DNA from: Chryseobacterium sp. S0630 | Lineage (GTDB): Bacteria > Bacteroidota > Bacteroidia > Flavobacteriales > Weeksellaceae | Length of the DNA stretch: 64,000 bases | NCBI RefSeq assembly: GCF_024158915.1 | Contig: NZ_JAMZGF010000013.1 | Span: 1 to 64,000 of the forward strand | Reading direction: 5' to 3' | Shown: positions 7,425 to 15,719 of the stretch, in pieces | Layout: the number at the start of each line of letters is the position of its first letter | Position numbering within the stretch: position 1 is the stretch's first letter | Notes under the pieces: model-generated | What the model was told of the DNA's origin: nothing | The model's database searches: none | The model's input: only the letters and a program-made list of their open reading frames with translations | Program-made: the position numbers and the translations under genes

Positions 7425-8498
7425 ATGAAATTTGAAAAGAAATCTTTGAAATTTTTAGAGAAATATTTAAACACATCATCCCCAACAGGTTACGAACACA
7501 AAGGACAAGAAGTCTGGATGGACTACATCAGACCTTATGTGGACAAAATAGAAGTAGACCATTATGGAACCTGTTATGGGATCATTAATCCGGAAGCTGA
7601 ATTCAAAGTAGTGATCGAAGCACATGCTGATGAAATTTCATGGTACGTCAATTATATTACGGATGATGGATTAATCTACGTCATCAGAAACGGAGGTTCA
7701 GATCAAACCATTGCTCCTTCAAAAGTAGTTCATATTCACGGTGAAAACGGAATTGTAAAAGGAGTATTCGGGTGGCCGGCTATTCATACAAGAACCAATC
7801 AAAATGAGCCTACTCCAAAAATCGAAAACATCTTTATCGACTGTGGTGCTACTTCCAAAAAAGAGGTAGAAGAAATGGGAATCTTTGTAGGATGTATGAT
7901 TACTTATCCGGATGAATTCTTTGAAATGAATGACAGATATTTTGTCTGCAGAGCTCTGGACAACAGAATCGGTGGTTTCATGATTGCTGAAGTGGCCAGA
8001 CTTTTAAAAGAAAATAAGAAATCAATCCCATTCGGGCTTTATATTACCAACTCTGTACAGGAAGAAGTAGGTTTATACGGAGCAGACATGATTGCTGACA
8101 CCATCAAACCAAATATCGCGATTGTAACAGATGTTACCCATGACACTACAACTCCGATGATTGAAAAGAAAAAAGAAGGAGATCAGAAATGTGGCGCAGG
8201 ACCAGTAGTGTTTTTCGCTCCAAGTGTTCATCATACCATCAGAGAATTAATTATTGATACCGCAAAAAACAAGAAAATTCCTTTCCAGAGAGCCGCAGCA
8301 AGCAGAGCTACAGGAACCGACACAGATGCCTTTGCTCATTCTAATGGCGGAGTACCAAGTGCTTTAATTTCCTTACCTTTGCGTTATATGCATACTACGG
8401 TAGAAATGGTATCTAAAGAAGACGTAGGTAATGTGATCAAACTTATCTATGAAACCGTTCTTAAGATCAAGCCGGAAATGAAACTGAAGTATCATTAA
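7425..8498 (+). CDS. M42 family metallopeptidase (glutamyl aminopeptidase/endoglucanase family)
   Basis: 357 residues, normal for the family. Metal-binding blocks are visible in order: EAHADEI (His67, Asp69), CRALDNRIGG, the EEVGLYGAD catalytic glutamates, DVTHDT, and a C-terminal HSNGG. These are dinuclear zinc or cobalt aminopeptidases that form large tetrahedral complexes and remove N-terminal residues from peptides in the cytosol. The unusual HADEISWYV variant fits the M42 (CelM/FrvX) family. It may be followed in one transcript by the small membrane protein 5 bp downstream and by rpe. Confidence 0.92.
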   Translation: MKFEKKSLKFLEKYLNTSSPTGYEHKGQEVWMDYIRPYVDKIEVDHYGTCYGIINPEAEFKVVIEAHADEISWYVNYITDDGLIYVIRNGGSDQTIAPSKVVHIHGENGIVKGVFGWPAIHTRTNQNEPTPKIENIFIDCGATSKKEVEEMGIFVGCMITYPDEFFEMNDRYFVCRALDNRIGGFMIAEVARLLKENKKSIPFGLYITNSVQEEVGLYGADMIADTIKPNIAIVTDVTHDTTTPMIEKKKEGDQKCGAGPVVFFAPSVHHTIRELIIDTAKNKKIPFQRAAASRATGTDTDAFAHSNGGVPSALISLPLRYMHTTVEMVSKEDVGNVIKLIYETVLKIKPEMKLKYH

Positions 8499-8503
8499 TT
8501 ACA

Positions 8504-8806
8504 ATGAAAAAGGTCTTTTATCATCTATTTAAAAACCCTACTTTTATTTCTATTATAACCATTATAATAGTCACGCTTGGAATTCCTTTGATCGTTTATC
8601 AATTATTTACATTCGATTCAAGTGAAAGTTTGGGAATCACAATAGAGGTAATTTTCCTTGTGGTCTTATTTGTATTGCTTATAATTGACAGGTTTTTACT
8701 CTTAAGCATTAACAATAAAAAGTTATCTGTCATAGAGGCGGTTTTAATAACAGGATATCTAGCCAATTATTATTTCACCCATGACCACTCATTTTCAATA
8801 GGATAA
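8504..8806 (+). CDS. Small membrane protein, unknown function
   Basis: A 100-residue protein with three hydrophobic segments (about 12-34, 44-67 and a weaker one near 72-92) and few charged residues. It starts 5 bp after the peptidase stop, so it is probably translated from the same message, and rpe follows after 26 bp. No family recognised. It ends in a His-rich tail (HDHSFSIG). Placement between a peptidase and a pentose-phosphate enzyme gives no functional hint. Confidence 0.65.
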   Translation: MKKVFYHLFKNPTFISIITIIIVTLGIPLIVYQLFTFDSSESLGITIEVIFLVVLFVLLIIDRFLLLSINNKKLSVIEAVLITGYLANYYFTHDHSFSIG

Positions 8807-8832
8807 TAAAAGTAAAAGTATAAAAAGTAAAA

Positions 8833-9483
8833 ATGAAAACGAAGCTTATTGCTCCATCCCTTTTATCAGCAGACTTTGGGAATCTGCAAAGAGATATTGA
8901 AATGCTGAACAACTCTCAGGCCGACTGGTTCCACATTGATGTAATGGACGGCAGATTTGTTCCCAATATTTCTTTTGGTTTTCCGGTGATGAAAACCGTT
9001 CAGCAGCATGCTAAAAAATTTGTAGATGTTCACCTGATGATCGTGGAACCTGAAAAATATGTTGATGAATTCATCAATCATGGTGCTGATCTTGTTTCTG
9101 TACATTATGAGGCATGTACTCATCTTCACAGAACCATTCACCACATTCAGAGCAAAGGAGCAAAAGCAGGTGTTGTTTTAAATCCTTCTACTCCGGTATT
9201 AATGCTTGAAGACATCATTGCAGATGTAGATCTTGTATTATTAATGAGTGTAAATCCAGGATTTGGAGGACAAAAATTTATTGAAAACACCTACAAAAAG
9301 ATTGCTGAAACCAAGGACCTGATCTTAAGCAACAACTCTACAGCGCTTATCGAGGTAGACGGAGGAGTAAACCTTGACAACGCTTCTAAATTATTTGAAG
9401 CCGGAGCTGATGTTCTTGTTGCAGGAAATGCTGTTTTCTCAGCGGAAAGTCCTGAAAGAACAATTGAACTTTTAAAGATCTAA
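8833..9483 (+). CDS. rpe: Ribulose-phosphate 3-epimerase
   Basis: 216 residues, a full-length TIM barrel. Family motifs seen: IAPSLLSADFGNL at the N-terminus, HIDVMDGRFVPNISFG (metal-binding His and catalytic Asp), VDVHLMI, LLMSVNPGFGGQKF, and the second catalytic Asp in VDGGVN. It interconverts ribulose 5-phosphate and xylulose 5-phosphate in the pentose phosphate pathway. It is last in the M42 peptidase transcript and is followed by a strong hairpin terminator. Confidence 0.97.
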   Translation: MKTKLIAPSLLSADFGNLQRDIEMLNNSQADWFHIDVMDGRFVPNISFGFPVMKTVQQHAKKFVDVHLMIVEPEKYVDEFINHGADLVSVHYEACTHLHRTIHHIQSKGAKAGVVLNPSTPVLMLEDIIADVDLVLLMSVNPGFGGQKFIENTYKKIAETKDLILSNNSTALIEVDGGVNLDNASKLFEAGADVLVAGNAVFSAESPERTIELLKI

Positions 9484-9502
9484 AAGAATCAAAATAATAA
9501 AC

Positions 9503-9530
9503 AAAAGGCAGCCATTGGCTGCCTTTTCTC
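9503..9530 (+). terminator. Terminator after rpe
   Basis: GGCAGCC (9507-9513) pairs with GGCTGCC (9517-9523), flanked by AAAA and TTTT. Confidence 0.8.
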
Positions 9531-9697
9531 TTGTTTGGAAATTTAAGTCGTCTTGGTTATAATCTTTTTTTCAACTTATTTGAAAATGTTTAAAACTATC
9601 TTGCTAACAACACAAAGATCTGAATAAAACCCTACGTACACATCCGTAGAAACACCTAATTTAACAGTAAGTATTTTTACTTAATCTATTATATTTT

Positions 9698-10189
9698 TCA
9701 AACTTCTTTATTCCAGACACAGGCACAAACCACAAGAATGATCGAAATAACTGAAAAGACCGTTCTGATATTATTCAGAAAATTCCATCTGTTTTCAAAA
9801 TTTTCCCGCATCTTTCTGATGGCTTCTGTTGTAGATCCGGATATATCAAACTTATCCAAAGTATCATTCATAGGAACATTTCCGGCAACTGTTACTCCAA
9901 AAACACCAATCACATAAGCCAGTGTAGCCAACAGAAGAAAAATAAAAACAGGCTGCTGTCCACGGAGTAAAAAGGTAGATACAGGAAGAAGAATTACAGT
10001 TCCCATAAAGCTCATAAAGAAAACAGGGTTTAGGATTTCCCGGTTAATGTTCTGCATTGCTTTCAGGTATTCTGTATCAGAAAGTTTTCCGAGCCCAAGA
10101 ACAACTGAGCATGAATAAGCATAGAAAAGCCCTCCTATCAGAGCAGTGAGGACAGCGGTAATGATCAATACTAATGTTGTCATTTTCAT
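9698..10189 (-). CDS. DUF1772 membrane protein in the MNIO operon
   Basis: 163 residues with four hydrophobic segments (about 3-25, 52-74, 79-102 and 140-160), the layout of DUF1772 (anthrone oxygenase-like) proteins. FYAYSCSVVLGLGKL and REILNPVFFMSFMG are family-like. It begins 32 bp after the MNIO gene stop and is the third gene of that operon. Members of this fold bind quinone-like or hydrophobic ligands, and small DoxX/DUF1772-type membrane proteins recur in MNIO (bufferin-like) clusters. A redox or export-linked role in the RiPP pathway is my inference. Confidence 0.78.
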   Translation of the reverse strand: MKMTTLVLIITAVLTALIGGLFYAYSCSVVLGLGKLSDTEYLKAMQNINREILNPVFFMSFMGTVILLPVSTFLLRGQQPVFIFLLLATLAYVIGVFGVTVAGNVPMNDTLDKFDISGSTTEAIRKMRENFENRWNFLNNIRTVFSVISIILVVCACVWNKEV

Positions 10190-10221
10190 ATATTTTGATT
10201 TTGGTTATCAGAAGAATAGAA

Positions 10222-11319
10222 TTAATAGGGATTCCATTTTTTAATAATATTCTGAGCTGTAAGAATCATTTCAGAGTCCCATTTTTCTGTTTTAAAATAA
10301 TGAAAATCCAGATCTTTAATGGTTTCAATATTTGCATTATCATATAGAAGTCGGGTAAGCCTTGACTGCTCTTCATATAAAACCAGGTCTTCTAAAGGTC
10401 TTTCCGAGAGTTTCATTTCCATCTTACTCCAGCTACTTTTTTCTTTTCCATTAAAATCTGAAGTTTCAATAATGTCTTTAACTTTATTAAAATCATTCAG
10501 GAAATCATCTCTTTCTTGTTCTGTTTTCACAGTATGTCCCAGCCTTTCAATAATAATATATTCCAGGTTTCCACATTGTGTAAGTACAGACGGCAGAACA
10601 GAAAGAATATCCTGAGGAATAATATCATCATGAGTATCCCTTCTCACCTGCTTTTTTCCATATACACTATCCTGCCAGCTTCCTCCGGAAAGATGGATTT
10701 CTTTTACTTTTTCCAAAGGATATAAAGCAATGATCTCCTGCATTCCTAATTCGAAATTACAGGATTGGCAGTAAATATTATGAAGATCAAGAATCAGAAA
10801 ACCATTGGTATCTTCCGTCAGCTTGTCAAGAAAAATGCCTTGTTCTTTAACGTCATCTATAGAAAATGAGAACGCTAGATTTTCTATCCCTACAGGAATA
10901 TTTACAGCATCCTGTAGTCTGTATAACCTGTCTTTTCCTATTTGTAAAGTTTTGGAATGTAAAGAAACCGGCAACGGTACTCCCTGATGAAAATTCTCAG
11001 TATTCATGAAACCAAAATGTTCCGTGATATGATTATATTTCCGCAGACTAACCTCTTCTTTAAGCTTTTTCAGCCATTTTTCCTGCCTTTCTGTCCATTT
11101 CGCATCAAATAAAGAATAATACACTCCATGTCCTATCAAGCGGTTATTTTCAGCGTAGAAATTCAACAGATCCCGAAGCCAATCCGGTTCATTGGTATGA
11201 TAAAGGGTATCAAAAGACCATTCCATCACATCGATAGAATTATTCTGCAACAACGGCAAAATAGCAGAAACAAAATCTGCCTCTGCCATCATGGATACTC
11301 CTAACATTGGCTTTCTCAT
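10222..11319 (-). CDS. DUF692 multinuclear iron enzyme (MNIO), ChrH-like RiPP maturase
   Basis: 365 residues, longer than the roughly 280 of simple DUF692 proteins. Metal-ligand motifs of the TIM-barrel family appear in order: GHG (His64), EH (100-101), EN (146-147), DLHN (178-181), HLSG (His209), DTH (228-230) and IIER (Glu258). These enzymes oxidatively remodel cysteine residues in peptide precursors. Residues about 295-365 form an extra helical domain, possibly a fused precursor-binding partner. It starts 3 bp after the small Cys-ending precursor gene, so a dedicated enzyme-substrate pair is clear. A characterised Chryseobacterium homologue, ChrH, modifies a Cys-containing peptide using SAM; the likeness here is inferred from memory. 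Confidence 0.87.
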   Translation of the reverse strand: MRKPMLGVSMMAEADFVSAILPLLQNNSIDVMEWSFDTLYHTNEPDWLRDLLNFYAENNRLIGHGVYYSLFDAKWTERQEKWLKKLKEEVSLRKYNHITEHFGFMNTENFHQGVPLPVSLHSKTLQIGKDRLYRLQDAVNIPVGIENLAFSFSIDDVKEQGIFLDKLTEDTNGFLILDLHNIYCQSCNFELGMQEIIALYPLEKVKEIHLSGGSWQDSVYGKKQVRRDTHDDIIPQDILSVLPSVLTQCGNLEYIIIERLGHTVKTEQERDDFLNDFNKVKDIIETSDFNGKEKSSWSKMEMKLSERPLEDLVLYEEQSRLTRLLYDNANIETIKDLDFHYFKTEKWDSEMILTAQNIIKKWNPY

Positions 11320-11322
11320 CTT

Positions 11323-11544
11323 CTATCCCATTCCGCAAGCCGGACAGCCGTGTCCACGAAGCACAAGTGTATCTTTTTTAACAACCGGCTTAGGTGTTCC
11401 CGGTTTTTTCTTTTCAACCGTATCCGTTGAAGTGGCTTTCTTTACTTTTTTAACAGGCTTTTTTGTTTTAGCTTCCGGTTTAGTCGTTTGTGCAGACACG
11501 CCCACCGCTAATAAACTTGCCATTAATATTGCTGGAATTTTCAT
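11323..11544 (-). CDS. Secreted RiPP-like precursor peptide with C-terminal CPAC motif
   Basis: 73 residues: a Sec signal (1-19, ending VSAQ), a Lys/Pro/Thr-rich spacer (20-60), and a C-terminal block LVLRGHGCPACGMG with Cys67 and Cys70 as the only cysteines. The gene directly precedes the MNIO enzyme by 3 bp, as with other MNIO substrates. The signal peptide means that the modified peptide probably acts in the periplasm or outside; bufferin-type relatives bind copper. Copper handling is a guess, since His65 plus two cysteines would suit a metal site. The minus-strand start ATG at 11544 is well placed. Confidence 0.85.
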   Translation of the reverse strand: MKIPAILMASLLAVGVSAQTTKPEAKTKKPVKKVKKATSTDTVEKKKPGTPKPVVKKDTLVLRGHGCPACGMG

Positions 11545-11698
11545 AATTGCTTTTTCAGATAAATTTTACAATAAACGTTCCATTTATAAAAATACAATAA
11601 TAAGAAACGTTTTGATAACAATTATTAATAAATATCAGCAACTCTTATATAAGGTACCGTTATCTTTATTTATATTTAGAGTTAAAATAAATCTATAT

Positions 11699-13546
11699 AT
11701 GAAAATCAGTCTGATTAAAGCTGTTTTCCTTGGGTTGATATTATCTGCAGATCATATCAGCGCACAGGTTCAGACAGCTGGCAACAGCAAAAAAATGGAA
11801 TGGTTCAGCAATGCAAAACTGGGTATTTTTATTCATTGGGGAATCTACTCTGTTAACGGAATCTCAGAATCCTGGTCATTCTTCAATAATTATATTAACC
11901 ACGAAAATTATATGAAACAGCTGAATGGTTTTTCAGCTTCAAAATATCAACCGGAACAATGGGTAAATCTCATTAAGGAATCCGGAGCAAAATATGCTGT
12001 CATTACCACTAAACATCATGACGGAGTTTCGTTATGGAATTCAGGAGCAGAAAAAGCGACAAGCATTCCTCAACACTCTTTGGCAAAAAAGGATGTGTTA
12101 ACTCCTTTTGTTTCCGCTCTGAAAAAATCAGGATTAAAAACAGGACTTTATTTCTCTTTGCCGGACTGGAGCCATCCGTATTATGATATTAATACCCGGA
12201 CAAAAAAACGCTACAAACTCAAAAATGATCCAAAGCGCTGGCAGAATTTTATCCGCTATTATCAAGGTCAGCTCAATGAACTTTCTACCCAATATTCTCC
12301 TGATCTTCTTTGGTTCGATGGTGACTGGGAACATACTTCCGAAGAATGGAAAGCGGCTCAGACCCTGGATTTACTCAAAAAATACAATTCTAATATTATC
12401 ATTAATTCGAGGCTTAATCATCACGGAGACTATGATACTCCTGAGCAGGGCATTCCTGTTGTTCCACCGCAAAATCCATATTGGGAGCTTTGTTACACCA
12501 TGAATGATTCCTGGGGATATCAGCCTTTTGATAAAAATTACAAAACCCCCAATATGATTGTCAGAACACTGGCAGATGTGCTCAGCATGGGAGGAAATCT
12601 TCTGCTTGATATTGGCCCGAAATCAGACGGTACAATTCCTGATGAACAAATTGAGATTCTTAAAAATCTTGGTCGATGGACTTCCAAAAATCAACATGCC
12701 ATTTATGAAACTACCCGCGGAATTCCTTTTGACAACTATAAAGGAAAATCTTCTTTGTCGACCTCTAAAAAATCTTTATTCCTTTATCTGGAAGAAACCA
12801 AAAACTTTGCAAAAATTTCCGGATTGACAACAAAACCTCTTTCAGTAAAGATCATCGGAGATCCATCCGCTGTTGTTACAATGGATTATAATGCAGAAAA
12901 AACACTGACACTGAATTTCTCCAATGTAAAATTTGACAAAGATGTCACTGTGGCAGAAATTACTTTTGACACACCTCCTGCATTTTTGAAAGATTTTAAG
13001 ACGGAAAAACATCCTCTTCCCGAAATACTGGAAAACAAAAACACTCAGGAAGCCGTCTATGATATCGCCAATGCTCTGAGCTATGATCAGAATATACTGA
13101 CGCAAGAAGGCCTTACCTATGATGGTCTTGACATGAAAATTAAAAAAACGTCTAAAACAAATCCGGAAACCACAGAATGGATAAGTAAGCATGCTGAAGC
13201 TTTGTTTGAGACAGGAAAAGGTCTTCCGGCTGGTCACTACCCAGGAATAAGTGCTTTATCAAAAGACAAACAGACTCTTTATCTTTTTGTGGAAGGAATA
13301 CCTACCGGCCCGATTGCCCTGAAAGGAATAAAAAATGAAATTGCCAGAATAAGAGTTGTTGGTGAAGGCACTATGCTGCCTCATACCATCTACAATAAGC
13401 TGTACTGGAGCGACAGACCGGGAATTATTTATATTGACGTTCCAAAGGAAAAACTTGACAAGCAAATGACCGTCATTGCTGTTTTATTGAATAAACCTCT
13501 TGAACTCTACAGAGAAAATGTGGGAGCAATTGAAAATAACCTTTAG
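11699..13546 (+). CDS. GH29 alpha-L-fucosidase, exported
   Basis: 615 residues from the ATG at 11699; the frame is open far upstream, but only this start gives a signal peptide (MKISLIKAVFLGLILSADHISA). The catalytic GH29 barrel begins with WFSNAKLGIFIHWGIYSV and has TTKHHDGVSLWNS. The nucleophile is Asp207 within LLWFDGDW. The C-terminal third is a beta-sandwich of the family. It releases fucose from glycans or glycoproteins in the periplasm. It lies alone, divergent from the MNIO operon, without SusCD neighbours, so it is not part of an obvious polysaccharide utilisation locus. Confidence 0.93.
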   Translation: MKISLIKAVFLGLILSADHISAQVQTAGNSKKMEWFSNAKLGIFIHWGIYSVNGISESWSFFNNYINHENYMKQLNGFSASKYQPEQWVNLIKESGAKYAVITTKHHDGVSLWNSGAEKATSIPQHSLAKKDVLTPFVSALKKSGLKTGLYFSLPDWSHPYYDINTRTKKRYKLKNDPKRWQNFIRYYQGQLNELSTQYSPDLLWFDGDWEHTSEEWKAAQTLDLLKKYNSNIIINSRLNHHGDYDTPEQGIPVVPPQNPYWELCYTMNDSWGYQPFDKNYKTPNMIVRTLADVLSMGGNLLLDIGPKSDGTIPDEQIEILKNLGRWTSKNQHAIYETTRGIPFDNYKGKSSLSTSKKSLFLYLEETKNFAKISGLTTKPLSVKIIGDPSAVVTMDYNAEKTLTLNFSNVKFDKDVTVAEITFDTPPAFLKDFKTEKHPLPEILENKNTQEAVYDIANALSYDQNILTQEGLTYDGLDMKIKKTSKTNPETTEWISKHAEALFETGKGLPAGHYPGISALSKDKQTLYLFVEGIPTGPIALKGIKNEIARIRVVGEGTMLPHTIYNKLYWSDRPGIIYIDVPKEKLDKQMTVIAVLLNKPLELYRENVGAIENNL

Positions 13547-13578
13547 TACACCTGAAAGATGCATTCATAAAAAACAAA

Positions 13579-13606
13579 ATCCGGAGAAAATCTCCGGATT
13601 CTTTAT
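13579..13606. terminator. Shared terminator of fucosidase and ndk
   Basis: AATCCGGAGA pairs with TCTCCGGATT around AAA between two converging genes; T-rich on the plus side, A-rich on the other. Confidence 0.7.
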
Positions 13607-13623
13607 TTTGTAAGATGATTTTC

Positions 13624-14040
13624 TTAGAAAATCTCTCTTCCTGAAAAATGGAATTGAGCTTCGATTAATGCATTCTCGTCAGAATCTGAACCGTGAACAG
13701 CATTTTCTCCGATGCTTCTTGCAAACATTTTTCTGATAGTACCTTCTGCAGCTTCTGCAGGGTTAGTAGCACCAATTAATGTTCTGAAGTCTTCAACTGC
13801 ATTGTCTTTTTCTAAAACTGCAGCAACGATAGGACCAGAGCTCATGAATTCTACTAATTCTCCATAAAATGGTCTTTCAGCGTGTACTTCATAGAATTTT
13901 TTTGCATCAGCAACTGTAAGCTGAGTTAATTTTAAAGCTTTGATTTTAAAACCTCCTTCAGCAATCTTACCCAATATAGCACCGATATGTCCGTCAGCAA
14001 CAGCATCAGGCTTAATCATAGTGAATGTAATGTTAGACAT
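13624..14040 (-). CDS. ndk: Nucleoside diphosphate kinase
   Basis: 138 residues, standard length. It begins with [15 protein letters not shown] (phosphate-binding lysine) and has the active-site His116 in [10 protein letters not shown], plus the [10 protein letters not shown] block. The enzyme transfers the terminal phosphate between nucleoside triphosphates and diphosphates through the phospho-histidine and balances the NTP pools. Monocistronic, followed by a bidirectional terminator. Confidence 0.97.
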   Translation of the reverse strand: MSNITFTMIKPDAVADGHIGAILGKIAEGGFKIKALKLTQLTVADAKKFYEVHAERPFYGELVEFMSSGPIVAAVLEKDNAVEDFRTLIGATNPAEAAEGTIRKMFARSIGENAVHGSDSDENALIEAQFHFSGREIF

Positions 14041-14149
14041 AAATGTATATTTTTTTAATGGCGCAAAATTACAAAAAATATCTTTGATTTTTATTTTAAT
14101 TTTTTTTTAACATAAAAATAACTTTTATTAAGAAATCGTAAACTAAACT

Positions 14150-14166
14150 TTGGCACAGTAATTGTT
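14150..14166 (+). promoter_or_regulatory. Sigma-54-like (-24/-12) promoter
   Basis: TTGGCACAGTAATTGTT has GG at 14152-14153 and the -12 G at 14164, the right spacing. The -24 half (TTGGCAC) is perfect; the -12 half is TTGTT rather than TTGCW. Transcription would start near 14176. Confidence 0.5.
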
Positions 14167-14175
14167 TATTCTATT

Positions 14176-14243
14176 GCGATTCTCATGTTTAATTTGAGTT
14201 TTCATGGTTATTAGTTTTTACCCAGCTTCGGCTGGGTTTTTTA
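14176..14243 (+). ncRNA. Short RNA behind a sigma-54-like promoter
   Basis: About 68 bases from predicted start to the T-run of a strong terminator. The only ORF is nine codons (14185-14214). The region has no other role, as ndk and rsgA face away on the minus strand. Together with the element at 447-580 it suggests a class of RpoN-driven short RNAs. No family recognised. Confidence 0.45.
14219..14243 (+). terminator. Rho-independent terminator of the short RNA
   Basis: ACCCAGC pairs with GCTGGGT around TTCG, a stable tetraloop, followed by T6ATTTT. Confidence 0.8.
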
Positions 14244-14385
14244 TTTTCAAAAAACACCCTGTATTTTTATCAATTTAATAATTTTTCAACCCAAATAAAT
14301 CCATATACAACATTATTTGAACTTTTATTGAAATTAATACAATATCCAAAAATCGAGTAATATCATTTTTCAGATTGGCAAAAAT

Positions 14386-14438
14386 GTGACAAAAGTGGAG
14401 TTATGTGCCAAAAAAAGAGTGTCAGAAAGTAGAGTTAT
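14386..14438. repeat. Two imperfect 19-20 bp direct repeats, 33 bp apart
   Basis: GTGACAAAAGTGGAGTTAT (14386-14404) recurs as GTGTCAGAAAGTAGAGTTAT (14419-14438) with two substitutions and one gap. The rest of the gap between the short RNA and rsgA (14244-14629) is AT-rich and holds no gene. Function is unknown; a protein-binding pair or a degenerate repeat is possible. Confidence 0.35.
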
Positions 14439-14629
14439 CTAAAAAGAGATTTTTTTTCATCAAAAACTTAAAAAAATAAGTTTAAAAAATACACATTTCA
14501 AAACAGGATTAAATCCAATCTTTAAAGAAATGATTTTTTAGAATATTATTCTGATATAGTGATACATAAAATAGTACAGATTGTCCGAATTAATCTGTAG
14601 CTGTTAAAAAAGAGAATGTCTGTTACTGA

Positions 14630-15556
14630 TTATTTTTGGGAAGCTTCTTCTGCTTCATCCATCAATTTAATATACGTAGCATAGCGGGAATGTTGAATCT
14701 CGCCCGTTTCAAGCGCATCGATAACGGCACATTTCGGTTCATTAATGTGAAGACAGTTATGAAATTTGCATTCTTCTCTCTTCTTGAAAATCTCGGGGAA
14801 ATAATGTTGTACTTCTTCTTTTTCAATATCAATCATTGCAAATTCACGGACACCAGGAGTATCAATAACATTTCCACCAAAATGCCAGAAATGCATCTGC
14901 GCAAAAGTTGTGGTATGTTTTCCTTTCAGGTGCGTATCTGAAATTTCAGATGTTTTTAAATTTAATCCTGGCTGTAAAGCATTCACCAAAGTAGATTTTC
15001 CACAACCTGAGTGGCCGAAAAATACTGAAGTTTTATCTTTAAGAATCTCCTGAAGCTGATCAAGATTCAATTTCGAATAGGAAGAAATTTCCAAAGTATC
15101 ATATCCAATTTCCTGATATAGGAATTCAATATCCTTTACAATTTCAATTTCTTCTTCGTGTAAAACATCGATCTTATTAAAAAGAATGAGCGGGGTAATA
15201 TTATAGGCTTCACAACATGCCAGAAACCTGTCCAGAAATCCTAAAGATGTTTCAGGATGTTTCAGAGTGAAGATAAAGCATGCCAAATCAATATTGGATG
15301 CAATAATATGGGCTTCTTTTGAAAGGTTAACTGATTTTCTGATCAGATAATTGGAGCGCGGTTCAATTTTTGTGATCCATGCGATATCATCCTGCTCCAG
15401 CTGAAACTCAACAAAATCTCCTACAGCGAGTGGATTGGTAAGTCTGGTTTTTATTAATTTGAATTTCCCCCGGATTCTGGCCTCGAAAATTTTATTTGTT
15501 TCCAATTCCAAAACCTGGTACCAACTGCCTGTAGATTTAATGATTTTTCCTTTCAT
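14630..15556 (-). CDS. rsgA: Ribosome small-subunit-dependent GTPase A
   Basis: 308 residues from the Met at 15556 (upstream codons are probably untranslated). N-terminal OB fold (KGKIIKSTGSWYQV), then a circularly permuted GTPase with NKID (G4) before GHSGCGKST (G1) and DTPGVREFA (G3), and a C-terminal zinc motif CKFHNCLHINEPKC. It helps late assembly of the 30S subunit in the cytosol. Alone on the minus strand, preceded by a palindromic intergenic repeat. Confidence 0.95.
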   Translation of the reverse strand: MKGKIIKSTGSWYQVLELETNKIFEARIRGKFKLIKTRLTNPLAVGDFVEFQLEQDDIAWITKIEPRSNYLIRKSVNLSKEAHIIASNIDLACFIFTLKHPETSLGFLDRFLACCEAYNITPLILFNKIDVLHEEEIEIVKDIEFLYQEIGYDTLEISSYSKLNLDQLQEILKDKTSVFFGHSGCGKSTLVNALQPGLNLKTSEISDTHLKGKHTTTFAQMHFWHFGGNVIDTPGVREFAMIDIEKEEVQHYFPEIFKKREECKFHNCLHINEPKCAVIDALETGEIQHSRYATYIKLMDEAEEASQK

Positions 15557-15581
15557 AGATAATGCTGGTGCAAATATACGC

Positions 15582-15661
15582 AATTAGGGCTTAGCATTCA
15601 GGAAATAGGTTTAAAAACACATGTTTCAATTGCCCTAAATGCTGATGTCTAAGCCCTAATT
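15582..15661. repeat. Palindromic REP-like intergenic element
   Basis: A 20-bp left arm (15582-15601, AATTAGGGCTTAGCATTCAG) and a right arm (15642-15661) that is its inverted copy at 16 of 20 positions flank about 40 bp. A third CCCTAAATGC phrase lies inside the right half. The outermost 13 bp pair perfectly. It looks like a short hairpin element (REP or MITE-like) between rsgA and the aromatic synthesis gene. Confidence 0.5.
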
Positions 15662-15719
15662 TATTTTTTAGCTGAAAATTTAGTAAAAGTATTAGTCTCT
15701 TTTACTTTTTATCCACAGC

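Noticed and set aside
11291..11698. Long N-terminal extension of the fucosidase frame
   Set aside because: The extra 136 codons overlap the MNIO and precursor genes on the other strand; the signal peptide begins at 11699.
11699..13546. A polysaccharide utilisation locus around the GH29 fucosidase
   Set aside because: No SusC, SusD or further glycoside hydrolase genes are nearby.
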